Assembly (NCBI GenBank): GCA_964036155.1
Contig: OZ038422.1
Span: 56,071,201 to 56,135,200 of the forward strand
DNA: 64,000 nucleotides
From: Diploscapter coronatus
Taxonomy: Eukaryota; Nematoda; Chromadorea; Rhabditida; Rhabditidae
Direction: 5' to 3'
In this document: positions 19,247-31,900 of the stretch, in pieces
Layout: every line of letters starts with the position of its first letter
How positions within the stretch are numbered: the first letter of the stretch is position 1
Program-made: the position numbers and the translations under genes
The notes under the pieces: model-generated
The model's input: the letters and a program-made list of their open reading frames with translations, nothing else
Told to the model about the DNA's origin: nothing
Database searches by the model: none

Positions 19247-22200
19247 ATGGATTTATCGATTGGTCTTCCATTTATTCTGGCCACTTTTAGTCTTCTTTTC
19301 TCGAGAACTGATGGTTCCGGTGGAAGGCAAGTTTTTCCGTCATAAGTTTTGATTTCTAGTTTTATTATGTCTTTAAACATCTAACCAATCTTCAAAGCTT
19401 TAAACACACAACGGCAGAGTTTATTGTGTCACGTATCAGAATCAGAAAACGTGTGCATTCTTCTCTGGAACTCGTTGTCAGGCCAGAAGGGGCGAGAATA
19501 GAACGATTGATAGCGAATGAAGCGAAGAGTGATAAAATGATAAGCCAAAGACAGGCAGAGAAAGGAAATGATGGCGTATCAATTTGAGAGAGTTGACTGA
19601 CAGTATCACGATTACTCATCTCGTAAATGCCTCTAGAACGTGCAGTTAATTAAAGTGCGCTCCAATTCGAATCCAACTCGTCCTTGCCTAATCTCGGTTA
19701 AATGAAATGAAACAGGGTCAAAATTTTACAGATATCTCGAAGGGAATTAGATCTACATATCTGAGTAAAAATATTTGGGAATGACTTAACCTTTACAAGG
19801 ACACGTCCATCCTCAATTTGTAAGCTTTTCCTTACTATTTTCTATGTTGGCGTAATGCTGTAGAAAATGTTAGAACGTTTTGGTAGGTAGTAAACCATCC
19901 AAATAGGTAGAGGTTGGGGCGAACTGAGTTAGCATTGGAGCGCAATCTGATCTACTGCACGTTTTAGAGGCATTCACGATACTTTACTCCTTCCATTATA
20001 AATGACACCTCTTTTCTTTCATTATTCTCTCATTTTCTCCCTCTCTTTCTCTGCGTCTGTTTTCGTATTTTGTTCTTTCTCATTTTCCCTCGCTTCTCTA
20101 AGTCTCTCTTCCTTTCTCTCTCTTTCCACTTTGCGATTAGGTCTGTTCACTGAATTGATTTCCCACTTTTCAAATATGTTGCCGGCAATGCTTTCAGCCT
20201 AAAATGTTTTACTTTTTCCATTGCGATGCTTTTTAAAGCTCCTTTTGCTGACACTTATTCTTTTTTTTTTCATCAAGCCCGTATTCACTCAGATTGTGCA
20301 ATTCTTAGTCCGTCTACCAATTCTCTGCCATTTCTAAGTCCCACTCACATTCAGACGTGCTCTGCATCTTCTGCATTTGTCGCGTGTTTATCTCTTCCCG
20401 TCTTTTTTATTCCATATCAATTTATCTCCTCTTCATCCTTCTGCTTTTCTGTTACCGGGGCAACTTTCTCGTCTGGTGCCATCTTAGTCTCTGAAAGCCG
20501 AGATGAAGCTTTATGTCGTATAGATAATCCAGGCCAGGAAGGAGCGAGGAAGAAGATAAGAAGAAGAGGAAAGAGCCATGACAGGAATAGGGCTAAGCAG
20601 ACAGAGCATACAGAGTCGATGCTTGTGCTCATTCTGGCTGCAGCAGATGGGATGTGCGACTAGCAGTAGCAGAATCGGTCAGGCACAAGGACAGTCACAC
20701 AGGGAAGTGACTCAGGTCATCGACCTCAAGCAGCATAACGCGGCTGTGCGGCCTTCCACCTCGCAGAAGATATTCATCCCCACGAATGTGCAGCGAATCG
20801 AGGTCAAGCCCTTGCACTCCAACTCGACAGCTCCCATTCTGTCTGACGGTCGCATCAGCTATCGCGACATCCGCAGTGCCTCTCTCCACTCCCTCGCTGG
20901 TTCTGTCACTTCCCCACGAAGGTTCGTCGCTGTCTCAGTTTGCATACATTCTCTCTTTTTCAAAATTTTCCTGTTTGCTTCTTTATCGCCTCATTTCCCT
21001 TCCTGTCTTCCTGCAATGTGGTTGCTCTGTTCGAATTGTTCCGATCGCAAATCAGTCAACGGTCCCTCGCACTGCTGTGAGGACGAGGACGATTCTTCTT
21101 CCGACATCAGCTTCAGCGAATTTGTCTCCTCTTTGTTTCTGTCGAACTTCTCATTCATTTCCAACTTTACAATTTTTGCACGGTGATTTTTATTCGTAAT
21201 CGCAAGCGGAAGCGTCTTCCAAATCCATGTTCGCTTTCTCTGCTCGTTTTCGGTCGTGCTTCCAGTTGCTCCGGTAATTTCTAGCATTCATCTAATTTCT
21301 TACTGTTTTTTTCCACTTATTCTAGAATAATTGAATAGCCCCTCTCGTTTCAATCTTCAAATCGCTATATTTTCAGGGGCGTGTCGTCAGCATCTCGTTC
21401 GATGACTTCATCCGGGGACATGCACTTCGAGGTGGTCGAGAGGGGTTCTCTCTACGGACTCGACTACCGTCTCTATTTCAGTCAGTCATTCCTCCTCTCC
21501 CCCTTCATTCATTCAATCAGTCAATCAATCAGCCATGTTTCAGAGGGTCCGAACGGCTTCATCTCTCCATGGCACGACATTCCTCTCTATGCGAACGAGA
21601 CCAACAACACCTTCAATATGATCGTCGAGATTCCTCGCTGGACGAATGCAAAGATGGAGGTGGGTTGACTTTTGAATATCAAATGGGGGAAGTGTTGAGT
21701 TGGACTAGGTTCTGAAAACGACTTTCTCTACAAATTATTGTTTGTGAACGAACTTACTGAGAAGGAGGCGTGTGTGTTCTCTTTTTCTCTAATCTGATGT
21801 GAACACACTCCAACTAGTTGTATGAAGTTACAAAATGAGAAAATCTTGATACACAAGGTTGAATGATACAATTGACGTTAAGAAATCTTCTTCGAATGCG
21901 ATAGTTTCATTTCATCATATCTATCCATGAATTTATTTTTCAACCTCAACTTTTCCAAATAATCTGAAACGGGAGAAAATATTCGTATTCAGATGGCGAC
22001 TGCCGAACCGTTGAACCCGATCAAGCAGGACGAGAAGAAGGGCCTGCCTCGCTTCGTCCACAACATCTTCCCCTACAAGGGGTACATCTGGAACTACGGA
22101 GCTCTGCCTCAGGTTCGTCTTGATTCTCTGTTCATCATCACGATAAATATTTGAAAATTCGCAATTTCCGCAACTTGACGGAACGATGTGCAAGATTAGG

Positions 22201-24517
22201 AGAGAGTAGGGAAACTCGCTCTCTCACTTTTGCATGGGAACTTGGAAAACATATTCCAATATTCTAGAAAGAAATCACATGTAAGATACGGAGCAAGTTC
22301 TCTACCTAATCTTGTCTACCTTATTCTTTTGCCAGGATGTCTCTTCAAGTTGCGAGATTTCCGAATTACCAATCGTTCATTTTCACGGCTTTCTGTATTC
22401 CCGCATCCACTTTTTTTCTCCTTTCCTCTACCTTTCTTCCCTACTCTCTTCTACAAAAAAATGGGCGTGGAATACAGAAAGCCCATTTTCACAGCGAACG
22501 TTTTCAGACTTGGGAAGATCCTAACCACGTTGTGCCTGAGACGGGAGCCAAGGGCGACAACGACCCAATCGACGTGATCGAGATTGGCTCCAAGGTGCAC
22601 AAGAGAGGAGCTGTCGTGCAGGTTATTTTTTTTCGAAAATATTATATAAATGCTTCTCGTTCCATATTTTTTGAATTTATCACAATTCTTTTATCGTAAC
22701 TCGAGTGGATGAAGAAATTGAAAAGTTTGGTATCTTGATATCTGAAAACATCAAATTTTTGAGATCAAGCATTAAATTTCGTCCAGTCTTGCTTGGTTTT
22801 AACATGATCCTGCCGCACTCATTTTATCATTTCCCTTACCGCTTTGGATTTTATCAGTCGGTGAAAACGACGAAATAGTGAGCAAAATTAAGCCAGTTTT
22901 GAGAAATTGATATTTCGAAGGGGGAGAAGTGGAGCAAAACGATCAAGTGAATTTGGAAAACTTTTCCATATTTGAACGTAGACATGCATTCAGCAAACTG
23001 ATTCATGTTTTGCAGGTGAAAATCCTCGGGACAGTTGCTCTGATCGACGAGGGCGAGACTGACTGGAAGCTGGTCGCCATCGACATCAACGACCCCGTGG
23101 CCGCGCAGCTCAACGACATTGAGGACGTCAACAAACACTTCCCCGGACTGCTTAATGTAAGTCTTTCTAAATCTTTGAATCTTTTTCCCCAAAAGATGAG
23201 TAAATAATTTATCGAAGTAAGCATGAAAGACTATTGTAGACGTGCAGAAATGAAACTATTCAAGGTAGCATAAAAGAACGCAAAATTCTCTTTCCACTTG
23301 TTTAGATTAATTTTAAAATAAAAAAGAGAAAAAACGTTCCTTCTCATCTTGATCATTTTGAACAAATTTAGGCAAAGCTTAAGCTAGAATTTCCGTATGT
23401 ACCCTCTTATGTATCATTTTTCTATAGAAAAATTTTGTCTTGCGTACTCCCTTCCCTAAAATTTCTCACTCTGACTAAAATTCTCCCTAAGCCTGATCTT
23501 GAATAGTTATTCTTTCACCCCGAGTTGACAGTAACTATAAAGTATGCATTGGACAAAATTTTTTTTTTCTAAATTTACATAATCTTTCACGAAGGGATAA
23601 ATTCAGGTCTATTATATAGTGTTCGCTCGATTGTTCTTTTCTCCATACTGTTATCAAAAATCGAGTAAATACTACAAAGGCTGAGGGTGAATGTAGGGCG
23701 AATACTACAATGGGCTATAAGTTCATTAATTGCTTTGTCTTTTAATCTTTATCTTTCCAGGCGAGTGTCGAATGGTTCCGTGTGTACAAGATTCCAGCAG
23801 GCAAGCCAGCCAACCAGTTCGGCTTCGACGGCAATTTCAAGAACAAGGAGTTCGCCCTTCGCGTGATTCTCGAGACACACGAATACTGGAAGAAACTCGT
23901 CAAGGAGTCTTCGCCTAAACTCAACACGTATGTTTTGTCGATATGAAGTTGGAAAAGATTCAAAGACAAATTCAAGTGAAATAAAAAAAACAACTAAATT
24001 CGCAAAGTTATATTGCAAAATGAGAGGAGGTAGATATTGCGCACTCGTTGCATCTCTTTCCCTTCCTAGGCTCAACCCCCTTGAAATGGCATGCGCCCTT
24101 AAGAGACTGAAGAGATAATAAAAAAGGAAGAGGGAATGAGAGACGTGGCCCGTACAAAAGCGTGTTGCAGAAAGTATGCAGTATCTATTTCCTCACAAGC
24201 GGCGGCAATACAATCATTTTACTCATTTTTGGAGTTGGAGATAATTTTATACTAAAAATGAGTTAATTTGCAAAAATGCAAGTCGCCGCTTCAGATCTAA
24301 TACATTCCATTCTCTTTTTGGTACGCATCTCTTCCAACTCCCTTTATATTTTTACCATTATTCTTGCAGTACGTGCCAAGTGCCTGACGCAGCGCACCAT
24401 CTGACCGCAGATTTCGGCAAGGAGGTCATCTCGAAGTCTGCCGAGCCTGGTCCTGTCAAGCCTCTGCCTGACGATGTCGATACTTGGCACTTCGTCTCTG
24501 CCACTGCCAAGCTCTGA
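19247..24517 (+). CDS. pyp-1: Soluble inorganic pyrophosphatase, with alternative first exons
   Basis: Hydrolyses pyrophosphate to two phosphates, driving biosynthetic reactions; Mg-dependent, family I. Common exons 21377-21480, 21544-21659, 21993-22112, 22508-22621, 23016-23156, 23761-23927, 24370-24517. Hallmarks: [39 protein letters not shown], the signature [10 protein letters not shown] with its three Asp ligands, and [18 protein letters not shown]. The core from the Met at 21402 ([12 protein letters not shown]) is 294 aa. Two upstream exons end in the same phase: 19247-19326 ([19 protein letters not shown], signal-peptide-like, GC donor; 329 aa) and 20647-20921 (MGCATSSS, a myristoylation/palmitoylation motif; 394 aa). 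Both splice as AG|G onto GVSSAS. Nematode pyp-1 is the clear match; which isoforms are real needs transcripts. An AATAAA lies at about 24784. The first introns (19327-20646) are C/T-rich. Confidence 0.93.
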
Positions 24518-25244
24518 GAGGTGCACACGCCGTTTCTCTTGAATTTTTCCATCTCTAACTTAGAATGTTTGATTTGATTTTAATTTATTTTTATTTTACA
24601 GGTTGTTTGTGGGACAATTGAGTATTGAGTTGATGGTAACGGCAGTTGTTCTCTTCTCTGGGTGATAAAGCATTTTCTTATCCGATTTGTTATCGTTGTT
24701 GAGTTGAATCATTCAAATTCGTAAGCTTGTTCGATTTTGTGGCAAGTAAGAGAGTAAAGAAGTGTTTGATTGTTGAGTGATGGAATAAAATTGTCTGCAT
24801 GCAAGCAAGCAATTCAACAAGTTCAAAAAGATGTTACATTTATCTTCAATGTTCAACTAATAAAATGACCATATGAGAGTGAGAGCACAAACTGGACGGT
24901 CAACACAAAATAATCTCGTATACAAAATACGAGGTCTCATCAGATTAATCGATAAAGTCGAATAAGTCAGGTGAAAAAGTGGATAAACGTATAAAATTAG
25001 ATCAAAATAGCAATGGCACTGCAGAAAAAAAGTGAAGCCGAGTTAGAGGAAATTACATGAAATTATCGCATTAGAGGATGGCGGCGATTTAGCGAGAGAG
25101 AGAGAGAGAAATGTACACTCACAAATAAGGAGACGAGTTAAAATTGAGAGAAATTAAAAGGGTTGATGGGCAAAAGGTGCAAATGCCTCGATTATTGGGT
25201 CGTTGTGGTCGATTTTCACGTGATTGTCAACTCGAGTTGAATGA
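24518..25244. other. 3' region between convergent genes
   Basis: 3' UTR of the pyrophosphatase (AATAAA near 24784) and of the minus-strand gene ending at 25245. It contains a GAGA microsatellite at about 25094-25108. No gene seen. Confidence 0.6.
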
Positions 25245-27453
25245 CTAATTCGGGTGGTGGTGGTAGCCATTCGTCTTCATGAAGCCATTGCCAAATGAAG
25301 ATCCACCTGGAGAAGTGATCAAGGCTATTTGGAAAAAGAAGAAATATATCGAATTTGGAAATTCGGGAAGATTTGCAGCCAAACTTGCATTTTTCTTTCT
25401 AAAAAATTACCAACCGTAACTGCAGTTATTTATTTGCAAATCTGTTTGCAATTTCAACAGTCTAAGTAGCGGAAAGTATTTCCTTCCTCCCCTCCAAAAG
25501 AATGAAATGAATCATTTTCACTCATTAGGTTCGGCAGTAATTTCTGACCCAGCAAAATGTTAGAAGTTTCGATATTCCGTTTGCCCAAATGAACTAAAAC
25601 TACATCTTGGGCTGTGAAATGAAATGTACTCGATCGCTGAACATTTTCGAAAACTACTGGATTTGGAAGTCTACAACAGCGCTGTCTTGAAAATTCCGTT
25701 TTCCAACTTTCTGACCAATCCATTTTCCATCAACTAACCCTGTCTATACTGCTTCGCGTTCGAGCCAAATGAGGATGCGTTGCTGAAGTTGGTCGGGCCT
25801 TCTGAAATAAAACAAACATCAGGAAAGAAAGAATCGTATTGACTTTTGAACATGATTGTTTATTGATCCTGGATTTCACAAGTGGATAAAAGCATATTTG
25901 TTAGAATTTTATTGTGACAGATCAAACTGCCATGAAATTGCTGGGTTCTTTTTTTGATTACTACCAAGCAGTTTCAGAAGGAAGACCCTGTGCTCATTTC
26001 GTGTTGCTTACTCTGGAAGCTCGAATTGCCGAAGGCGGAGCCGGACCCGAATTTGGTGTTGAAAGTGCTGTGTGGCTGGCCGTTGAAGCCGTTCCTCGGC
26101 TGCTTGAAATCATTGTTGCCGAACCCTGCAATTTGTATTCTTTCTTTTGCTGTCCATTTTCAGGATTTTTATTCGAAACTGCAAGATGTCAACGACGTCA
26201 ACAATGTCAGCATTGAGCGAGTCAACCCACGTTTGTCCTCAGTATTGAGCTTCCCGAACACACTGCAGCTGTTGTCGGCAGGTGGCTCGGCGAACGAGCT
26301 CTCCCCGAAGTTGGCCGTAGTGTTTCTCGAATTGGCCGCCTTCATCGGGTTCCACATTAGCACCGAGTCGTTCATGTCCTCCCTCTTCGGTTTCAGAATG
26401 CTGTTGTCTTCGTCCTCTTCGGGCAGGTTGTGGTCGCACACCGAGTTGTTGCGCTCTGCATCTGAAAGTTTTGTCGTTTGTAGATAGCCGATTGTGAACA
26501 AGGATTTCGATTTCGGAAAACGTAGAGGCAACATGATGTAATGGTAAAGAATGACCCAGTTCTCGTATCCATAAATACACTGGGAGGTTTCCGGTTACCT
26601 CTTGCTTCGTTTATGGATACGAGCAGTTTCTACTTTCAAGGAAGAGCAACTTCATTCAACTCTTCGAGCTTTGATTAATGAAATAGTTTTGCATATCTCA
26701 GAAGTGGGAGAGGAAGAGCTTCGTTCATTCGCCCCCAATGTAACGACTTCTCCATTCATTCCCACTTACCTTGTTCCGACTGGTTCTCAATCTCGCGAGT
26801 CATAATGACCCTCTCCGCGACAGCTGGACGTTGTTTCTGCTCGTGTCTGTGCCCATTCGGCACCCTGCCATTCGTCCCATTCTGCCCATTCAGCTGATAG
26901 CCCAGAAATGTCGCGCCGCCCACCGCTTGGCTGTCGAAATTCACGGAGTATCTCATCTTGCGCGAGTTCTGGAAAAGAAAATTCTTGGAATCAGTGATAA
27001 ATCTTTCTTGATATAGGCAATGTTGTCATGAATTTAGGTTCTCACTTAGTAAAATTAACTTGAAGTTATCAACGAATTTGGAAAGTGGATTTCACTTTCT
27101 AATTTTCAAGTCTTCTGGCCTAAAATCTCAAATAGTCTATATCTGACCAGGAATTTGGTGAACTCGATGATGGCGCGGAAGTCGTCCTCATCGTCGTAAG
27201 GAACAAGCAGTTGAAACAGGGCGAGTTTGGTCTCCTGTTTCTTATCTGAAGATGAGAATTTTGAAAATTCGGAGACGGAAATAAGCACTGCATTATGCCG
27301 CTCACTTCGTTGTCTGCGTTCTTTCGGCGAAATAGTGAAGGAAGGATTACATCATCCTTACTAGATAGAGTGCGTTTGCAGTGCATCGTTCAAAGCCCAC
27401 CGTCATTTTCGACACGAGCAGCATAATGCAGTGAGGGAAAAATTACCTGACAT
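25245..27453 (-). CDS. Unrecognised protein with Phe-Gly/Asn-Gly-rich C-terminus
   Basis: Seven exons on the minus strand: 27447-27453, 27148-27245, 26770-26968, 26231-26461, 26012-26125, 25739-25801, 25245-25306; 257 aa, all junctions in phase. The first exon is only 7 bp (ATGTCAG). The N-terminal ~35 residues are charged and probably folded (MSDKKQETKLALFQLLVPYD, then DDEDDFRAIIEFTKFL). The middle is Gln/Asn/Gly-rich and acidic (PEEDEDNSILKPKRED). The C-terminal third repeats FG, FGN and SSFG (FGSGSAFGNSSF, ASSFGSNAKQYRQGGSSFGN) and ends in HHHHPN-like residues. Such a low-complexity FG/GN tail occurs in RNA-granule or nuclear-pore-associated proteins, but I recognise no family and give no function. 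Convergent with the pyrophosphatase gene. Confidence 0.65.
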
Positions 27454-28186
27454 CGTGAGGGATTGAGCACGAAATGAAATTCAAACCACTGAGAAAATCG
27501 AAGACACGATTCGTCGGTGTCAGTTTTTGGCGCGATTTTGTCATTTCTTCATTTTTATGTTTCTTGTCGATTTTTTCTCGATTTTCTTCATTTATTTTTA
27601 CTTCTAGGGCCTAAATTTATGATTATCCTGCTCCCCCATGATGCTTTGATTATCATAGCAGAATACTGATTAAAAAAACTCATGTGCAGCCTCAAATACT
27701 GTAAAGCTCATTCAGTATTTGATAATCGAATAGTTAATTTGCAATAGCTATTGACTTGCGCACTTTAATCATCACTTCGTTTTCATTTATCTACATTTAA
27801 TTAATTTTGTAAGTCGCTTCACGACTCATTTTCTTATTCATGCGCACAAATTATTGGATTCGACAACCAACATATTGCAGAAGACGCATGAAAATGAACA
27901 ACGTCATAAAATTGAGTCACGGAAGGTTTAAATGAAAAAATATTTTATTTTATTTCCATAATAACATAAAATGATTAACAGAGTAAAACTTTTAGTCCAT
28001 TATTTCAAAGATCGACATCCATAACTCTTAACAATTTTGTTAATTGTGAGAAGGCATCGAAATTATACAAATTACACGTGAGCAAACTGAATTGATAATT
28101 TTTGGGAAAATATGATCATATCGAAGAATGTCCTCAATTAAATGGACATAAATACTGAAAATCTAGTCGAACTAAATATGGTGGAT
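27454..28186. other. Intergenic, nothing recognised
   Basis: Probable 5' region of the gene ending at 25245 and 3' flank of the gene at 28187-28951. AT-rich, with no credible reading frame on either strand. Confidence 0.5.
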
Positions 28187-28951
28187 TCACTGCTCATCAT
28201 CGAAACGATATCCTCTTTTTCGTAGAACTTGCTTCAAATGTTCAATTTGCGTGAGGTCTTTGTCGACTAGCCGATTGCTGTAGATCTGAAAATATTACAA
28301 GTATGAGAAAAATCAATGTTTATAAGCAGCAGCTAACCAAGTGGATTCGATTCGCTTGAGCATCTAATAAGTCATCGGGTTCTTCATTCATTAAGCTGCA
28401 TCGCAACGAAGCCTTTCCTAGTATCACTGCAGCATAATACTTCATGTGGCTTTCCGGATCACAAAGCATGAATTGTGCAATACCCTCATCGAAGATCTGC
28501 AAGATACTGGGTGTTGTGATAAAATAGCTTTTTCTAATTTAAATTCTTTTGCATAATTTGGATTTTCAACGTTTCAATTTCTCCTGTTCTTGGTTATTGG
28601 CTCACTCGATTGCATAATCTTGAAAAAAAAGTATTCGTGGTCATTAACTAAAAGGGACGGAATATAAAAGTTGGATCAGCATAAATTACTCCGTAAAGTA
28701 TGCCACATCGGAAACAAGATTGTCGTAAAATAGTGGCGAGGAAAACTTTTGCTTGCCACTGTATGCCAATCAGAATTTAATTGAATCCGTTTTGTCGATG
28801 TAAAATCGATCCAAGAACATACCTTTATCGATCCATCAATCTCCCAAATTGGATCCCATCGCTCCACCCAAATCATCAGTTGCTCGAGATGAATATGAGG
28901 CAATGTTGGTCGAAGTAGACGTGTCGAGACTTCCTTCTCTTTCCCAACCAT
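28187..28951 (-). CDS. Conserved-looking hypothetical protein, about 128 aa
   Basis: Exons 28823-28951, 28338-28496 and 28187-28285, phase 0 at both junctions. The protein starts MVGKEKEVSTRLLRPTLPHI and continues with LEQLMIWVERWDPIWEIDG, IFDEGIAQFMLCDPESH, KYYAAVILGKASLRCSLMNE and IYSNRLVDKDLTQIEHLKQV, ending RFDDEQ. It looks like a compact, mostly alpha-helical soluble protein without signal peptide or TM segment; Trp-rich helices and balanced charge speak for a real gene. I do not recognise the family. The frame stays open upstream of the ATG to about 28966, so an additional 5' exon is possible. A short exon-like ATGGCTGACATTAG|GTGAGC lies at 29560, but it joins out of phase and was not included. 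Confidence 0.6.
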
Positions 28952-31900
28952 CCCTGATGATTCTAAAACGAATTTTGAGGAAAGGCAGTTAGTAAAATTA
29001 AAATAGTCGATCTTTAAAAATCAATAACCGAATGGAATGAGCTAGAGATAGGATTTGTTGAAACTGATGAATCATCCTATACTCAGCCAGCTCACACACA
29101 TAAACAGCTGAGGCTAGACAAAAGTAAATGTGATGATGTCATAAGAATGCATTGATTTGGAATTACTTTAGAAATCAGGAATTTCGAGAGATGATACAAC
29201 TATGAAAATTTCCACAATAAGCAGCGGCTACAGCTGACTGAGAAGAACATTTGCGGCGGAAAGCCTCTCACATCTGCACGTAACAAAGCACATGAAAAGC
29301 AAATAGCCGAAATCAGACGAGAGATAAAGGAAATCGCTGCAGAGGAGGGAAGAAAAATGTGCGCATTTGCGCAGTCGGCTGATTTTGAGGACAAAAGGAT
29401 GGGACGGACAGACAAACTGAATTGCCGTTCGAGTTTCGATCGATAGATCCAATGAAACTACGAACGGAGTTATCTCAGACAAAATCTTTGAAAGTTGAAT
29501 CGCAGAATAATGAAATATTTCAGTGACATATACAAGGAGAGCTCACCTAATGTCAGCCATTTTTTTCTAATTTTCCCACAAATATGGACTTTCAAATGTC
29601 CTGATCACGAATCTGAAATCAGAAGTGCAACTGTGAACTTTCTGACATGAAAATGCATATAATTTTACGCAGTAGAGGTGATTGTGAAATAATGTTTGCT
29701 AATTTCAATTTTGCATGCTATCTTCTCACTTTGTAGGAGTTTTCTAAATATCCAAGAATAGGAAGTTCACAGCTGCATTTCTTACTTTATTTTCGTGATT
29801 AGAACACATAAGATCCTTATTGGTGAAAAATGAACCAAAAGTGATATAATATTAACAATATTAGGTGGGCTCTTTGTTAGTATTGAAGAAAAATAACCAA
29901 AAATTGGGAATATTTTTTGAGAAAATAAATCAATGATACTAAAATAACACGGCACGGTCAAGACAAATATCGGAGGAGAGTATCAACGACCGGGAGACAA
30001 TTTACATTGCAGTCGCAATCCTTTTCCAACACTTTTCTTCTCTTTCAACTGTTTCGCGTTTCTATTGTCCGCAACTCTTTTTCTCCGTTGGCTTTTACAT
30101 ATGCACTGCATTCCCTCCGTACAATACGTGTCTATTTGCGTGCATTCGGCTTATTTTAACTTTCACACTTTTGCTATCTTTACACCGTCTTAAGTTTCTT
30201 TACTTGTTACTCTTTCGTTTACAATAACTCAAAGAAAAACGACAAATTTTCTACAAAAATAACAATCAGTAAGTCGGTGAATACGAATTCCATGACATTT
30301 TTAGTGAAGTCGACAAGAAGATGGCTATCTATTTATTCAGCTTGCACTTTTCCTGAGATGATGATCAGATTTGCATTCACAAATTTGTAAATGCAGAAGG
30401 ATATCGAAGAGGATATCATTCTCGTTTCGGATGAAATATCGACTAAAGTCTGAATACAAACCGGCGAAAAGAGCCTGTCTTGAATTTTAGTGAAAATGAA
30501 AAATGTGAACAACACCGATAGAGCGGATTATCAACAGGACAATGTGAGTTACGATTTAAATCGATAGTATCGTCGGCAGATCGAAAATAAGGCTGTCGGG
30601 CAGCCGACACACGACTCCCTCTCTCCTTCAACTCTTTTCTTTTCACTCACATTTTCATTCTGATTTTTGCCTCTCGCAGCTCGAAGCGCGGAAAAAGTCA
30701 TCGAAGGGATTAACGTTAACGGTTGCAAACAGAAAACGAGAAAATAGAAATGGAGAATGAGAATTCCAAGTGCAAAATGCCAAGTACCGCCTACGGACAA
30801 TGCAACAGAGACCGGTTGATAGCAGTCATTTCATTGAAATGGTTAAATTCTGCCCGTGGTTTTGCTTTTGGCATTTGTAATGTCGAATTCGTCATGACCA
30901 TGCACCTGGAAATTGATCAGATTCGAAAAGAAATTCCGAAGTCAAAAATATTAGAAGCTCAACTTCGAATGTACAGTTGCAGACAAAAGTTTGGGAATGC
31001 GATATTTTAGAATTTTGTCTAGTATATCCATATGTTGTGACAGATTTTGACAAACCTTGCTGCTACATATATTGAGAACAATAAATTACATATTCCTACC
31101 AGATTTCAGGTGGATCTGATTACAGGGTCGGATTAAAACTTCATAAAAGTCTCCAAGCGTTTACAAACTTTTATTAGCCACTATAGAAACTTTGAGTAAA
31201 TCCAGTACGGGGTGCGCAAAAACTACTGCTACATTTTTGAAATCGTCTCGCCAATTTATTTAAAATACATCCTCGCAAAGTTTTGATAGTGATAATCACT
31301 AACATCTCACGAAGATGTGTAAGCAATCGTTCTCTGCGATTGATTATATTTTTACCATTGGTGCCTCGATTTATAGTGGAATATGCTCAAATCATATTCT
31401 TCATGTAATTAATGTCGCCATAGGCTTCAAATCATTAGTAATTGAAATATTCTTTTAATAATGAGTAGATTCGGCATGAGTAAAAGTCATAAAATAGTTT
31501 GGTCGAATACTGACTCATTTATCGAAAAGAAAAACTAATCGGAATCCATCGTATTATCAATTTTAATCAACTGCGTTTGATTGGTAAGATTTCCAAGGCT
31601 TAAAATTTCAAATTTTATGAAAATTCCGGTAAAGTTCTATGAATTCTTGAACTTATTGATCAATACTATTCTGACTTATCAAAATTTTTAAAAATCATTT
31701 CGACCTAACAGACCCGAAAATGAAACGGTATTTTGCGCATCCTATATTGAGCTTTCCTTTTTCGATTTATTTTAGCTAATCGCTGATAAAATATTCAAGC
31801 AATGAACAAAGCTCTTATCTTATGATTATTTATCATTTTCAATATAAATCGATAGCATTGTATTCGGTTTAGAAAACTGTTCCGGCCAAATTCCGATTTG

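Noticed and set aside
20226..20663. 145-codon plus-strand frame in the pyrophosphatase 5' region
   Set aside because: Translation of a polypyrimidine tract; it overlaps the MGCATSSS exon in another frame.
29547..29560. Short ATG exon (MADI, minus strand) before a GTGAG donor
   Set aside because: Its phase does not match the exon at 28823-28951 with any visible acceptor.
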